Source: Gudongella sp046224405
GTDB taxonomy: Bacteria > Bacillota > Clostridia > Tissierellales > Tissierellaceae
DNA: 64,000 nt
Assembly (NCBI RefSeq): GCF_046224405.1
Contig: NZ_JBJXRK010000007.1
Coordinates: 1 to 64,000, forward strand
Direction: 5' to 3'
The notes beneath the pieces are model-generated. The model saw nothing but the letters and a program-made list of their open reading frames with translations. It searched no databases and was not told the DNA's origin. A program made the position numbers and the translations under genes. Below are positions 53,103 through 61,613 of this stretch, piece by piece. Numbering within the stretch: position 1 is the stretch's first letter; each line of letters starts with the position of its first letter.

Positions 53103-53136
53103 AGAAAAAAGAAGCGAGGCAAATGCCTCGCTTCAG
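53103..53136 (-). terminator. Terminator of the alanine symporter
   Basis: GAAGCGAGGC/GCCTCGCTTC stem; on the minus strand it is followed by TTTTTTCTTA. It may also stop pgpA transcripts. Confidence 0.88.
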
Positions 53137-53142
53137 TTATGA

Positions 53143-54498
53143 TTACATATTACCTTTTTCTTTTTCGCTTGCAAAGAATTCCTTTGTAAGCTTTATGATA
53201 GTTCCACTAAGCATAAGAACACCTATAAGGTTTGGTATAGCCATAAGACCGTTCATTGTATCTGCAAGATCCCAAATAAACTCCAATCCTCCAATTGCTC
53301 CGATAACTACAAATGGAATCCAGATTACTCTGTAAGGGACGATTGCCTTCTCTCCAAACAGGTACTCAGCACATCTCTCACCATAGTATGACCATCCAAG
53401 TATGGTTGAGAAAGCGAATAGCATGATACCTATTGATACAATGTATCCTCCACCTAGTATCGCTTCGTCAAATGCCTGAGTTGTTAGTGCGGCACCGGTG
53501 GCTCCAGTGTTCCAAAGACCTGAAACAAGAATTGCAAGAGCTGTAAGGGTACAGATTACAATTGTATCCATAAATACCTCGAATACTCCCCAAAGTCCCT
53601 GTCTTACAGGGTGGTCAGTGGTTGAAGCGGCATGGGCTATAGGTGCACTACCAAGTCCTGCCTCGTTTGAGAATACTCCACGTGCAACTCCGAATCTAAC
53701 TGCCATTGCAAGTGTTGAACCTGCAAATCCACCTACGGCAGCTGTTCCCGTGAATGCATTTCCGAATATCAAACCAAATGCTTCAGGAATATGTGATCCG
53801 TTCATAATGATAATAAAAATTGCACCAAGGATATAGATTGTTGCCATACCAGGCACAAGCTTCTCGGTTACAGAACCGATTCTCTTGATACCACCAAGGA
53901 TTACAAGAGCAGTAAGAACTGCAAGAACAAGACCTGTTACAAGTGGGGAAATGTTGAATGATTCCTGAAGTGAAGCTGCAACAGAATTTGACTGAACCAT
54001 ATTACCGATACCGAAAGCTGCAAGAGCTCCAAATATGGCAAAAATTGTAGCAAGCCACTTCATGTTAAGACCGTTTGCTATGTAGTACATAGGTCCTCCT
54101 ACGAAACGTCCGTCCTCAGTCTTCTCCCTGAAGTTGATTGAAAGAACAACTTCGCCGAATTTTGTTGTCATACCGAATATTGCTGATACCCACATCCAGA
54201 ATACTGCACCTGGTCCACCAAGGGCTATCGCTGTTGCAACACCGGCTATGTTACCAGTACCAACAGTTGCTGCAAGTGCAGTTGCAACTGCCTGGAATGG
54301 CGTGATTTCTCCTTCTCCTGACTGATCCTTGGAGAAGATTTTAAGTAATGTGTTTTTTAGTACGTAACCAAGCTTAAGAATAGAAAAGAAATTAGTTCCA
54401 ATGGTTAAGTAAACGCCTGTACCTACCAATAGGAATAGCATAGGTGGTCCCCATACAAAGCTATTGACGGCACTGTTAAGATTCATAATAAAATCCAT
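53143..54498 (-). CDS. Sodium:alanine (AGCS family) symporter
   Basis: A 451-residue transporter with ten to eleven helices that takes up alanine or glycine with sodium. Family motifs are GTGNIAGVATAIALGGPGAV, FGMTTKFGEVVL and FSNEAGLGSAPIAHAA. The start follows AGGAGG. A promoter 113 bases upstream and a folded leader in between suggest control at the RNA level. Confidence 0.95.
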   Translation of the reverse strand: MDFIMNLNSAVNSFVWGPPMLFLLVGTGVYLTIGTNFFSILKLGYVLKNTLLKIFSKDQSGEGEITPFQAVATALAATVGTGNIAGVATAIALGGPGAVFWMWVSAIFGMTTKFGEVVLSINFREKTEDGRFVGGPMYYIANGLNMKWLATIFAIFGALAAFGIGNMVQSNSVAASLQESFNISPLVTGLVLAVLTALVILGGIKRIGSVTEKLVPGMATIYILGAIFIIIMNGSHIPEAFGLIFGNAFTGTAAVGGFAGSTLAMAVRFGVARGVFSNEAGLGSAPIAHAASTTDHPVRQGLWGVFEVFMDTIVICTLTALAILVSGLWNTGATGAALTTQAFDEAILGGGYIVSIGIMLFAFSTILGWSYYGERCAEYLFGEKAIVPYRVIWIPFVVIGAIGGLEFIWDLADTMNGLMAIPNLIGVLMLSGTIIKLTKEFFASEKEKGNM

Positions 54499-54499
54499 A

Positions 54500-54604
54500 A
54501 ATTACCTCCTAGTATTATTTTTTCAATGTTCCTTTGACTCAGCAATTGGTGGATTGCCTATGGTTGCAGGTTAAACGTTTTCCCCATGCGTTTAAAAACA
54601 ACCA
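54500..54604 (-). promoter_or_regulatory. Structured 5' leader of the alanine symporter
   Basis: On the minus strand the predicted transcript begins near 54604 and immediately folds. GGTTG (54603-54599) pairs with CAACC (54566-54562), enclosing TTAAACG paired with CGTTTAA (about 54593-54571). A second small hairpin GCAAT/ATTGC follows (about 54558-54543). No uridine tract follows, so it is not a plain terminator. I match it to no known riboswitch, including glycine and sodium classes as far as I recall them. Confidence 0.4.
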
Positions 54605-54610
54605 ACTTTA

Positions 54611-54639
54611 ATTTTAACAGAAAGAATATGGAAATTCAA
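54611..54639 (-). promoter_or_regulatory. Sigma-A promoter of the alanine symporter
   Basis: Minus strand TTGAAT (54639-54634), 17-base spacer, TAAAAT (54616-54611). Confidence 0.6.
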
Positions 54640-54875
54640 TACAATTTAAAGAAAATTTGAAATATACAATTAATAGATAAAATTATAACAAAGTATTATG
54701 GACAAATGTTACAAAATGGCAAACATATAACAACTATACACTAGAAAGCAGGTTAACATATAGAGAAATTGTCAATCTGAGTGTTGAATTTGGAAGGGAG
54801 ACCTTGATAAAATGATAAAGAATTAACGATGCTTCAATATCAAGTTTCACGGTTTGAGCTTCATAATCCTAAATA

Positions 54876-54884
54876 TGTTATAAT
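54876..54884 (+). promoter_or_regulatory. Extended -10 promoter of rnhA
   Basis: TGTTATAAT, a TG-extended -10 box, lies 31 bases before rnhA; the -35 is weak (TTGAGC at 19 bases). Between this and the symporter promoter (54640-54870) I see only AT-rich sequence. Confidence 0.5.
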
Positions 54885-54915
54885 CAGTTTAGAATAAGGG
54901 ATTAAGGGGTGAATC

Positions 54916-55518
54916 ATGGCAAAATTCTATTATGCAGTTAAAAAGGGTTTGGTTCCAGGAATTTATAATAGCTGGGAGGAATGTAAAAATCAGGTGCATG
55001 GATTTCCAGGAGCAGTTTACAAGAAATTCAATAGCAAGTCGGAAGCGGAAGGGTTTTTAGGTGACAATGAGAGATCTGAGAGGATAATCGAAGAAATTGA
55101 CGATGTGGAGGCTGCTGTAGCCTATGTGGATGGAAGCTACAATTTGGATACCGGAACCTACAGCTATGGAGTCGTAATAATATCAGATGGACAGAAGCAT
55201 GGGTTTAGCGGGAGGGAAGAGAATCCTCAGCTTGCATCAATGAGGAATGTTGCAGGCGAGCTAAAGGGAGCCATGGTGGCAATGGACTGGGCTCTTGCAC
55301 AAAAGAAGAAAACCCTTTACCTCCATTACGATTACACTGGAATAGAAAATTGGGCAAAGGGTAATTGGAAAACCAATAGGGATGGTACAAGGGACTATAA
55401 GAAATATTATGACTCCATCAAGGACAGGTTGGAGGTAAAATTCATCAAGGTTAAGGCACACTCGGGCAATGAGCTTAATGATGAGGCTGATCAGCTTGCT
55501 AAGGATGCCATTCTCTAG
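54916..55518 (+). CDS. rnhA: Ribonuclease HI with N-terminal hybrid-binding domain
   Basis: Cuts the RNA strand of RNA:DNA hybrids. 200 residues. Residues 1-48 are the viroplasmin-like hybrid-binding domain (FYYAVKKGLVPGIYNSWEEC, KKFNSKSEAEGFL). The catalytic domain has the four acids D72 (AYVDGSYN), E115 (GELKGA), D139 (HYDYTGIE) and D189 (NDEADQLA). This eukaryote-like layout is common in clostridia. The last four bases overlap the stop of the convergent deaminase. Confidence 0.95.
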   Translation: MAKFYYAVKKGLVPGIYNSWEECKNQVHGFPGAVYKKFNSKSEAEGFLGDNERSERIIEEIDDVEAAVAYVDGSYNLDTGTYSYGVVIISDGQKHGFSGREENPQLASMRNVAGELKGAMVAMDWALAQKKKTLYLHYDYTGIENWAKGNWKTNRDGTRDYKKYYDSIKDRLEVKFIKVKAHSGNELNDEADQLAKDAIL

Positions 55519-55943
55519 GTGATTTTTTCATAGCCGATATTGTTTCTTTCCAGAAGCTCCACAGCATAATCATCCACTCGGTAGTCATTTTTGTAATAAA
55601 TTTTTTTGATGCCTGCCTGTATAAGGGATTTTGTACAATTCAGGCAAGGGAAATGGGTGACATATGCAACACAGTTGCTAACAGGGATGCCTTCTTTTGC
55701 ACAGTATAGAAGCGCATTCATTTCTGCGTGTATGGTTGCAATGCAATGTCCGTCCCTCATTGTATGACCGACATCGTCGCAATGGGGATTGCCTGAAACG
55801 GAACCGTTGTACCCTGTGGATACAATTCTGTTGCTGTCATTTACTATGACGCAGCCCACCCAGGCTCTGTCGCAGGTGGACCTGCTTGCAACCAGCTCAG
55901 TTATTTCCATAAAATACTTGTTCCAACTCATTCTTCGGGACAT
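55515..55943 (-). CDS. dCMP deaminase (ComEB-like)
   Basis: A 142-residue zinc deaminase that turns dCMP into dUMP for thymidylate synthesis. H72-A-E74 and C100-L-N-C103 form the zinc and catalytic site (IHAEMNALLY, THFPCLNCTKS). The N-terminal SRSTCDRAWVGCVIV and GNPHCDDVGH are typical of the dCMP deaminase/ComEB group. ATG 55943 is used; an in-frame ATG four codons later (55931) is equally possible. Confidence 0.94.
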   Translation of the reverse strand: MSRRMSWNKYFMEITELVASRSTCDRAWVGCVIVNDSNRIVSTGYNGSVSGNPHCDDVGHTMRDGHCIATIHAEMNALLYCAKEGIPVSNCVAYVTHFPCLNCTKSLIQAGIKKIYYKNDYRVDDYAVELLERNNIGYEKIT

Positions 55944-56070
55944 GTGATTCCTCCTCGTGTGGTTTGATAGATTTATTATACCACAAGGAGATTAGATGGA
56001 GCATCCAAATATCTGGGTATATAATAAGATGTGAAATTCAATTATTCTATCTTCAAGGAGGTGGAGGTCC

Positions 56071-57267
56071 ATGTATGGTATTGTGCTTGAAGGTGGTGGA
56101 GCAAAGGGATCCTATCAGGCAGGTGCCTATAAGGCAATAAGTGAAAATGGTCTTGGGATATCAGCTGTGGCAGGGACATCCATCGGAGCCTTGAATGGGG
56201 CAATGATTGTCCAGGGTGAGTTTGAGACCTGCATAAATCTGTGGAATGACATTAGATACTCGGATATTATCCGGGATAATGACCAGGAGATAAACAGACT
56301 CCTGCATGCAAGGCCTGACAGGCACACCGTCAAGGTGGTTGCTGATAAGTTGCGGGGAGTTATATGGAACAAGGGCTTTGATATTTCCCCCTTCAAGGAG
56401 ATGATTGCAAAGCATGTAAATGAAGAGGCCATTAGAAGTTCGTCAATTGAATTTGGAATATCAACCTACAACCTTACGGACAGGACCTCCATGGAACTTT
56501 TCAAGGAGGATATACCAGAGGGAGAAATGAAGGACTACCTACTGGCATCAGCTTACATGCCATTTTTCAAACTGGAGAAAATTGGGGGCAAGACCCTTTT
56601 GGATGGATGGTTTTCAGACAACCTGCCTTATCATATGCTCCTCCAAAGAGGCTATGAAAATCTTATCATACTTAGGACACATCAAATGGAGCCAGGAGAT
56701 TTGGATGAATTAAGTGGCCTTAACCCAATGATAATTTCACCTAGTGAGGATTTGGGCAGAACCTTTGACCTTGATGGCGCGAGAATAAGAAAAAACATGA
56801 AAATGGGCTATCTGGATGCATCAAGAGAAATAAAGGGCCTGGTTGGTAAAAGATATTACATTTTTCCTAAAGATGAAGACTTTTATTTCCAGTATCTTGC
56901 AGACATGGGAGAACACAAGATCAGAGCCCTGGGAGAGCTGTTGAACATTGACGCAAGCCCCAGCCTGAGTCTATTGTTTGGACAGATTATCCCCAGGCTA
57001 TGGTCCATGCTGGATATTGAAAAGGACCATGATTACCAGTGGTTTGTCATCTCAATACTGGAGCTGGCGCTGACCTATCTTGGAAAGGATCGGTTTGAAA
57101 TCTACCAGTTCCTGGACCTAAGGGACTACGTCATATCAAATGGACATAAGCTTCCAAGCCTTGAGGCTACAGTACATGATACGATGATAAACAGATTTGG
57201 AAAGCTTGTGCCCTTCAACAGGGAAGAGATTCTTTTGAGAGCTGCTGGGATAATGCTTACAGATTGA
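56071..57267 (+). CDS. Patatin-like phospholipase
   Basis: A 398-residue serine lipase-like protein. GGGAKGSYQAGAY is the oxyanion loop, GTSIG holds nucleophile S37, and the catalytic Asp is D178 in LLDGW (the usual DG[A/G] is DGW here). Residues about 200-398 are a family-specific extension. The group hydrolyses membrane phospholipids, and the cell role is unknown. The start follows AAGGAGGTGG. The next gene, a NUDIX hydrolase, follows closely. Confidence 0.92.
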   Translation: MYGIVLEGGGAKGSYQAGAYKAISENGLGISAVAGTSIGALNGAMIVQGEFETCINLWNDIRYSDIIRDNDQEINRLLHARPDRHTVKVVADKLRGVIWNKGFDISPFKEMIAKHVNEEAIRSSSIEFGISTYNLTDRTSMELFKEDIPEGEMKDYLLASAYMPFFKLEKIGGKTLLDGWFSDNLPYHMLLQRGYENLIILRTHQMEPGDLDELSGLNPMIISPSEDLGRTFDLDGARIRKNMKMGYLDASREIKGLVGKRYYIFPKDEDFYFQYLADMGEHKIRALGELLNIDASPSLSLLFGQIIPRLWSMLDIEKDHDYQWFVISILELALTYLGKDRFEIYQFLDLRDYVISNGHKLPSLEATVHDTMINRFGKLVPFNREEILLRAAGIMLTD

Positions 57268-57283
57268 TTTGGAGGATGTTGAA

Positions 57284-57901
57284 TTGATTATAGAAAAATT
57301 GACGGAAAAACTCAAAAACAGAATACCAAAGCCGTTGGATGCAGTTGGCAAGTTCTCGGTTTTGATACCCCTGGTAAAGGTAGACGGCAAGTGGGAAGTG
57401 ATATACGAGCTTAGGGCCAGGCACATGAAGACACAGCCTGGAGAGGTTTCTTTCCCTGGAGGCAAGGTGGAAAAAGGGGAAAGCTTCAGGACCACGGCAA
57501 TCAGGGAGACGGTTGAGGAGCTGGGCGTTGCGCCTTCAGATATTGAGATACTTGGGGAATTGGATTTTCTGGTATCATATGCCAATTTTACAATTCACTG
57601 CTTTCTTGGGGTTCTTCATGTAGATGACCTGGATAATCTGGAGATAAACCCGGATGAGGTGGATCACATCTTTACGTTGCCGGTTGATTTTCTTCTGGAA
57701 ACAGAACCGCTTGCCTATGAACTGTCTCTAAAGACGGAAGACGCGGAGGACTTTCCATATGAGCTGATACCCAGAGGCAGGGAGTACAATTTTCGGGAGG
57801 GAAAACACCAGGTGCTCTTTTACCAGTATGAGGACTATATTGTGTGGGGATTGACCGCCAGGCTTACAAAGCACTTGACAGACATAATACGTGAGCTTTA
57901 A
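57284..57901 (+). CDS. NUDIX hydrolase, CoA pyrophosphatase type
   Basis: A 205-residue hydrolase of the NudL/YeaB type that splits CoA or its derivatives to 4'-phosphopantetheine and 3',5'-ADP. The Nudix box is GGKVEKGESFRTTAIRETVE followed by ELG; the family-specific motif MKTQPGEVSFPGG precedes it. The TTG at 57284, eight bases after GGAGG, is the best start; a TTG at 57269 overlaps the site. Pairing with a phospholipase suggests lipid/CoA housekeeping. Confidence 0.9.
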   Translation: MIIEKLTEKLKNRIPKPLDAVGKFSVLIPLVKVDGKWEVIYELRARHMKTQPGEVSFPGGKVEKGESFRTTAIRETVEELGVAPSDIEILGELDFLVSYANFTIHCFLGVLHVDDLDNLEINPDEVDHIFTLPVDFLLETEPLAYELSLKTEDAEDFPYELIPRGREYNFREGKHQVLFYQYEDYIVWGLTARLTKHLTDIIREL

Positions 57902-57906
57902 ATTCA

Positions 57907-57948
57907 AAAGGACTGAATCTACCCTTAGGTTAGATCAGTCCTTTTTTT
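57907..57948. terminator. Bidirectional terminator
   Basis: AAAAGGACTGA/TCAGTCCTTTT stem with an inner CTA(A)CC/GG(T)TAG pairing and T-runs on both sides. It overlaps the end of the MATE gene. Confidence 0.88.
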
Positions 57949-59318
57949 GCTTGTGAATTAAGCTGTCTTATGGAATAAAATACCAGTATTCCTGTAATGA
58001 GGGACGCTGTAAAATCAGCCAGGGGGCCAGCAATCCAAACACCTCTCAAACCAAAAATGTTTGGTAGTATAAGCAGTGCAGGTATGAGAACCAAAACCTG
58101 TCTTGAAAGACTCAGTAGCATAGCCTGCTTTGGCTTTCCCGTAGCCTGAAAATAAGAGGTGCTTACAATCTGAAAACCAACTATTGGGAACATGAAAAGT
58201 AGTGTCTTTATGCCAGGTACGGCTATGGGAAGCAATCCTGATTGGGCTCCTTCAGCACCAGTGAAAAGCAATATTATTGCATCGGGGAAAAACTGGACAA
58301 TCAGGAATCCTGTCGTTGTTATTGCTGTGGCCATCAAAGTGGCATAAAGAAGAGTCTTTTTAACCCGATCATATTGTCTTGCTCCGTAATTGTAGCCCAT
58401 AATAGGTTGGGAGCCCTGATTTATTCCAAATACCGGCATCAGTATCATCATGGCAACAGAGTTGATTACTCCCATGCTGGAGGTGGCAAGATCTCCCCCG
58501 TGGATCTGAAGATTTGTATTATATAGGGCAGTAACCATGCTGGCTGCAATTTGCATGCTAAAGGGTGCGAATCCGTTTCCGAAAATCTTTTTCACATATT
58601 CCAGCTTAAGCAACAGATATTCCCTTTTCAGGTCAAGGATGCTGCTCCCTGTCAGAAAGTATCTCAATACCCACGTAGCTGAAACAAATTGGGATATGAT
58701 TGTGGCAAGTGCAGCTCCTTGTACGCCCATGTTGAAGACAAAGATGAAAAGAGGATCCAGGAGCATGTTGAGTCCAGCACCTATGAGCATTGTCATCATT
58801 GCTATCTTGGGATTTCCTTCCCCTCTTATAAAATTGTTCATTCCAAAGCCTATTGCCTGAAAGGGTGCACCCAGAAGGATGACTCTCATGTAATCCATTG
58901 AATACATTATGTTTGAGTCACTGGCACCAAAAGTCCTGAGAAGGGGTTCCAGGAACAATAACCCTGCTGCTCCCAACAGGATCCCAATTATGATAAGTAG
59001 CATAAGTGAGTTGCTTGCTATCTTGTCTGCCTCATCCTTTTTACCTTCTCCCAGTCTGATTGAAACCAGTGTGTTCCCGCCGATTCCCACAAGCATTGAA
59101 AAAGCCATCAGTATAAGCATTATTGGCATTCCTATGTATATTCCGCCAATGGCTATGCTATTTACGCCACGGCCAATAAAAATCCTGTCAACAATATTGT
59201 AAAGGGCATTCACCATCATGCCCACTATGGCAGGAATTGAAAATCTCAGAAGCAGACTCCATATTGGCTCATTTCCAAGCCTTAAAGCCCTTTGGCTATT
59301 TGTCTTGTTCTTATCCAT
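57930..59318 (-). CDS. MATE family efflux transporter
   Basis: A 462-residue pump with twelve predicted helices in two homologous halves, coupling export of cationic compounds to sodium or proton flow. It starts with LGNEPIWSLLLRFSIPAIVG and has DRIFIGRGVNSIAIGG and GINQGSQPIMGYNYGA, the standard DinF/NorM-like signatures. Substrate is unknown. It is monocistronic. Confidence 0.94.
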   Translation of the reverse strand: MDKNKTNSQRALRLGNEPIWSLLLRFSIPAIVGMMVNALYNIVDRIFIGRGVNSIAIGGIYIGMPIMLILMAFSMLVGIGGNTLVSIRLGEGKKDEADKIASNSLMLLIIIGILLGAAGLLFLEPLLRTFGASDSNIMYSMDYMRVILLGAPFQAIGFGMNNFIRGEGNPKIAMMTMLIGAGLNMLLDPLFIFVFNMGVQGAALATIISQFVSATWVLRYFLTGSSILDLKREYLLLKLEYVKKIFGNGFAPFSMQIAASMVTALYNTNLQIHGGDLATSSMGVINSVAMMILMPVFGINQGSQPIMGYNYGARQYDRVKKTLLYATLMATAITTTGFLIVQFFPDAIILLFTGAEGAQSGLLPIAVPGIKTLLFMFPIVGFQIVSTSYFQATGKPKQAMLLSLSRQVLVLIPALLILPNIFGLRGVWIAGPLADFTASLITGILVFYSIRQLNSQAKKGLI

Positions 59319-59518
59319 ATCAGCACCCTCTGTTCATGCCCCTCCAAAAAGTGAAGGAGCTATATTTATAGCTTGATTATCATTAGATAATTATACTACA
59401 TTACACGCATATTACCAACACCAACCGGTTTTCTTTGACTTTTATCTGTTGACTTGATAAATTAAAAGTAAAGAGTAAGGAGTATAAATACTGCAACTGA
59501 TTTTTAGGGAGGACTTTA

Positions 59519-61399
59519 ATGGCAAATAAAGACAGGGACTTTATAGTGGAATCCAATAGAAGAAGCTTGGCCTACGGAATAAACCCTAATCAGAGAAAGA
59601 GCAAGAGAATTCTGTCGCAAAAGGAGCTAAATGGTCTGATAACAAACAACCATAGGCTGATATCGGTTTCAGAGCCATTTATCAATCAACTCTACTCCTT
59701 TGTGAAGGATTCTGAATTTCTGGTTATACTAACTGATAGGGAAGGTTGTATACTGAATATAACAGGTAATGAGGACATGCTGCAAAAAGCCCACGAAACC
59801 TGGTTGGTGCCTGGAGCCTATATGAGTGAGGAGGATGCTGGTACAAATGGCATGGGTACATCCATCAAGGAGGGCTACCCCCTTCAGGTGACAGGGGAGG
59901 AACACGTTCTTAGAATCCTTCAGAACTGGACATGCTCAGGTGCTCCCATACGAGATAATGAAGGGACTATTATCGGGTGCATTGATTTGACCGGTAGCAT
60001 GGAGCTGGTCAATTCCCATACCCTTGGGATGGTTGCCGCAGCAGCCTCGGCAATTGAATATATGATCAGACATATCGATTGCTCGGATCTGCATGAAAAG
60101 ATGGAACGATACCTGGATACGATCATCAATTCCCTGCCGTCCGGGATTTTCACAGTGGATATGTATGGAAAGGTTGTCCTGGCAAATGATTATACATTTA
60201 GGATATTGGGTTATTCAAAGGAAGAGTTCAATGGAGTAACTGGAATGGAGCTATTTCCTGACTGGAAGGACATCGTTCACAGGATCGAAAATGGTGAAAG
60301 CATTTACCAGGAGGATGTATACATCAATCTTGCCACCAACAAAAATGAGGTAAACCTCAGTGCATATCCCGTAATGGGTGAGGGCGGTATTCCCTATGAG
60401 ATTGTTTTTGTCGTCAAGGATGTCAAGAAAATGAGAAAGCTTGCCAACAAGGTTACCGGCTCACGAGCCGTATACACATTTGAAAAGGTGATAGGAGAGG
60501 ATCCGGATTTTCTTAGGGTAATTGAGTTTGCAAGGAAAGTTGCGGACTCCAAATCTACAGTTTTGATAATGGGAGAAAGTGGTACGGGTAAGGAAATATT
60601 TGCCCAGTCCATTCAGAATGAAAGTGATAGGAAAAATGAGCCTTTTGTGGCACTTAACTGTGGAGCAATTCCAAAGAATCTCATCGAATCTGAGCTATTT
60701 GGATATGTTGGTGGAGCATTTACAGGTGCAAAAACGGAGGGACAGCCGGGAAAATTCGAAATTGCCGATGGGGGAACCTTGTTTCTGGATGAAATTGGAG
60801 AAATGCCTTATGAGCTTCAGACCAGGCTTCTCCGAGTAATAGAGGAAGGTAACGTCCGTAGAGTTGGGGGATCAATTGAAATACCCGTTGACGTAAGGAT
60901 AATTGCAGCCACAAACAAGAATCTCCGGGAGGAGGTTGACAGGGGAAACTTCAGGAAGGACCTTTATTACAGGCTAAACGTTCTTCCATTGAGGTTGCCT
61001 CCTCTGAGAGAAAGACCTGGGGATATTCCACTGCTTTTTGATTTTTTCATGAATCGCAAGGCCAGAAGGCTAAGCAAGAAGCCGGTGCACGTACCGGATT
61101 ACTACATGGAAATGCTAAAAGATCACGATTGGCCCGGCAATATTAGGGAACTGGAGAATCTGGTGGAGTTGATAATCAATACTGAATCACTGCCCACGGA
61201 CAGCTTCCATAAGCAAGAACCCACAGCAACCGCTGCAAAGGTGGCTGAAGACCTGACGCTGGAGGACATGGAGTCCTACCATATCAAGAGGATTTTAAGG
61301 AAATATGAAGGAAATATAACCTTGGCCGCAAAAAAACTTGGTATCGGCAGAAACACCTTATATAGGAAAATCGAAAAATACGGCATAAACGCTCCATAA
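59519..61399 (+). CDS. Sigma-54-dependent activator, AcoR-like
   Basis: A 626-residue enhancer-binding protein. The N-terminal GAF-type sensor (about 45-185) has the AcoR-like stretch EEDAGTNGMGTSIKEG. A PAS domain follows (about 198-305). The AAA+ domain has Walker A GESGTGKE (352-359), an intact GAFTGA (399-404) and Walker B TLFLDEIGEM. The Fis-type HTH at the end reads NITLAAKKLGIGRNTLYRK. The next gene, an aldehyde:ferredoxin oxidoreductase, has a sigma-54 promoter, so it is the likely target and an aldehyde or alcohol the likely signal. Confidence 0.94.
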   Translation: MANKDRDFIVESNRRSLAYGINPNQRKSKRILSQKELNGLITNNHRLISVSEPFINQLYSFVKDSEFLVILTDREGCILNITGNEDMLQKAHETWLVPGAYMSEEDAGTNGMGTSIKEGYPLQVTGEEHVLRILQNWTCSGAPIRDNEGTIIGCIDLTGSMELVNSHTLGMVAAAASAIEYMIRHIDCSDLHEKMERYLDTIINSLPSGIFTVDMYGKVVLANDYTFRILGYSKEEFNGVTGMELFPDWKDIVHRIENGESIYQEDVYINLATNKNEVNLSAYPVMGEGGIPYEIVFVVKDVKKMRKLANKVTGSRAVYTFEKVIGEDPDFLRVIEFARKVADSKSTVLIMGESGTGKEIFAQSIQNESDRKNEPFVALNCGAIPKNLIESELFGYVGGAFTGAKTEGQPGKFEIADGGTLFLDEIGEMPYELQTRLLRVIEEGNVRRVGGSIEIPVDVRIIAATNKNLREEVDRGNFRKDLYYRLNVLPLRLPPLRERPGDIPLLFDFFMNRKARRLSKKPVHVPDYYMEMLKDHDWPGNIRELENLVELIINTESLPTDSFHKQEPTATAAKVAEDLTLEDMESYHIKRILRKYEGNITLAAKKLGIGRNTLYRKIEKYGINAP

Positions 61400-61417
61400 T
61401 GAAACAGTGATCTATTG

Positions 61418-61480
61418 TGGAACAGCAAAATATGCCAATTATTGCTCCAATATGGAACGACGCTTCCTGTCAGATGACAG
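61418..61480 (+). promoter_or_regulatory. Candidate upstream activating sites for the AcoR-like activator
   Basis: TGGAAC occurs at 61418-61423 and again at 61453-61458, and a palindrome CTGTCA-GA-TGACAG ends near 61481. These lie 70-130 bases upstream of the sigma-54 promoter, the usual distance for enhancer sites. Confidence 0.4.
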
Positions 61481-61550
61481 CTGAGAAGCTTGAATTATTA
61501 GAATAGTTAAAAAATAGCCATTGTGCCAACTTCTTTCATCGGGAAAAAGT

Positions 61551-61566
61551 TGGCATAAATTTTGCA
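61551..61566 (+). promoter_or_regulatory. Sigma-54 promoter of the aldehyde oxidoreductase gene
   Basis: TGGCAT, five bases (AAATT), TTGCA, about 50 bases before the start. The -24 element is also the right arm of a 9-bp inverted repeat TGCCAACTT/AAGTTGGCA (61524-61555), which could give a second level of control. Confidence 0.88.
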
Positions 61567-61613
61567 ACTAATTATAGGTGGTAGCAAAGAAAAAAGAAGG
61601 AGGATGGATACAT

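Noticed and set aside
54640..54870. A possible small gene or RNA in the AT-rich gap between the symporter and rnhA.
   Set aside because: No frame with a ribosome site and no stable hairpin was seen.
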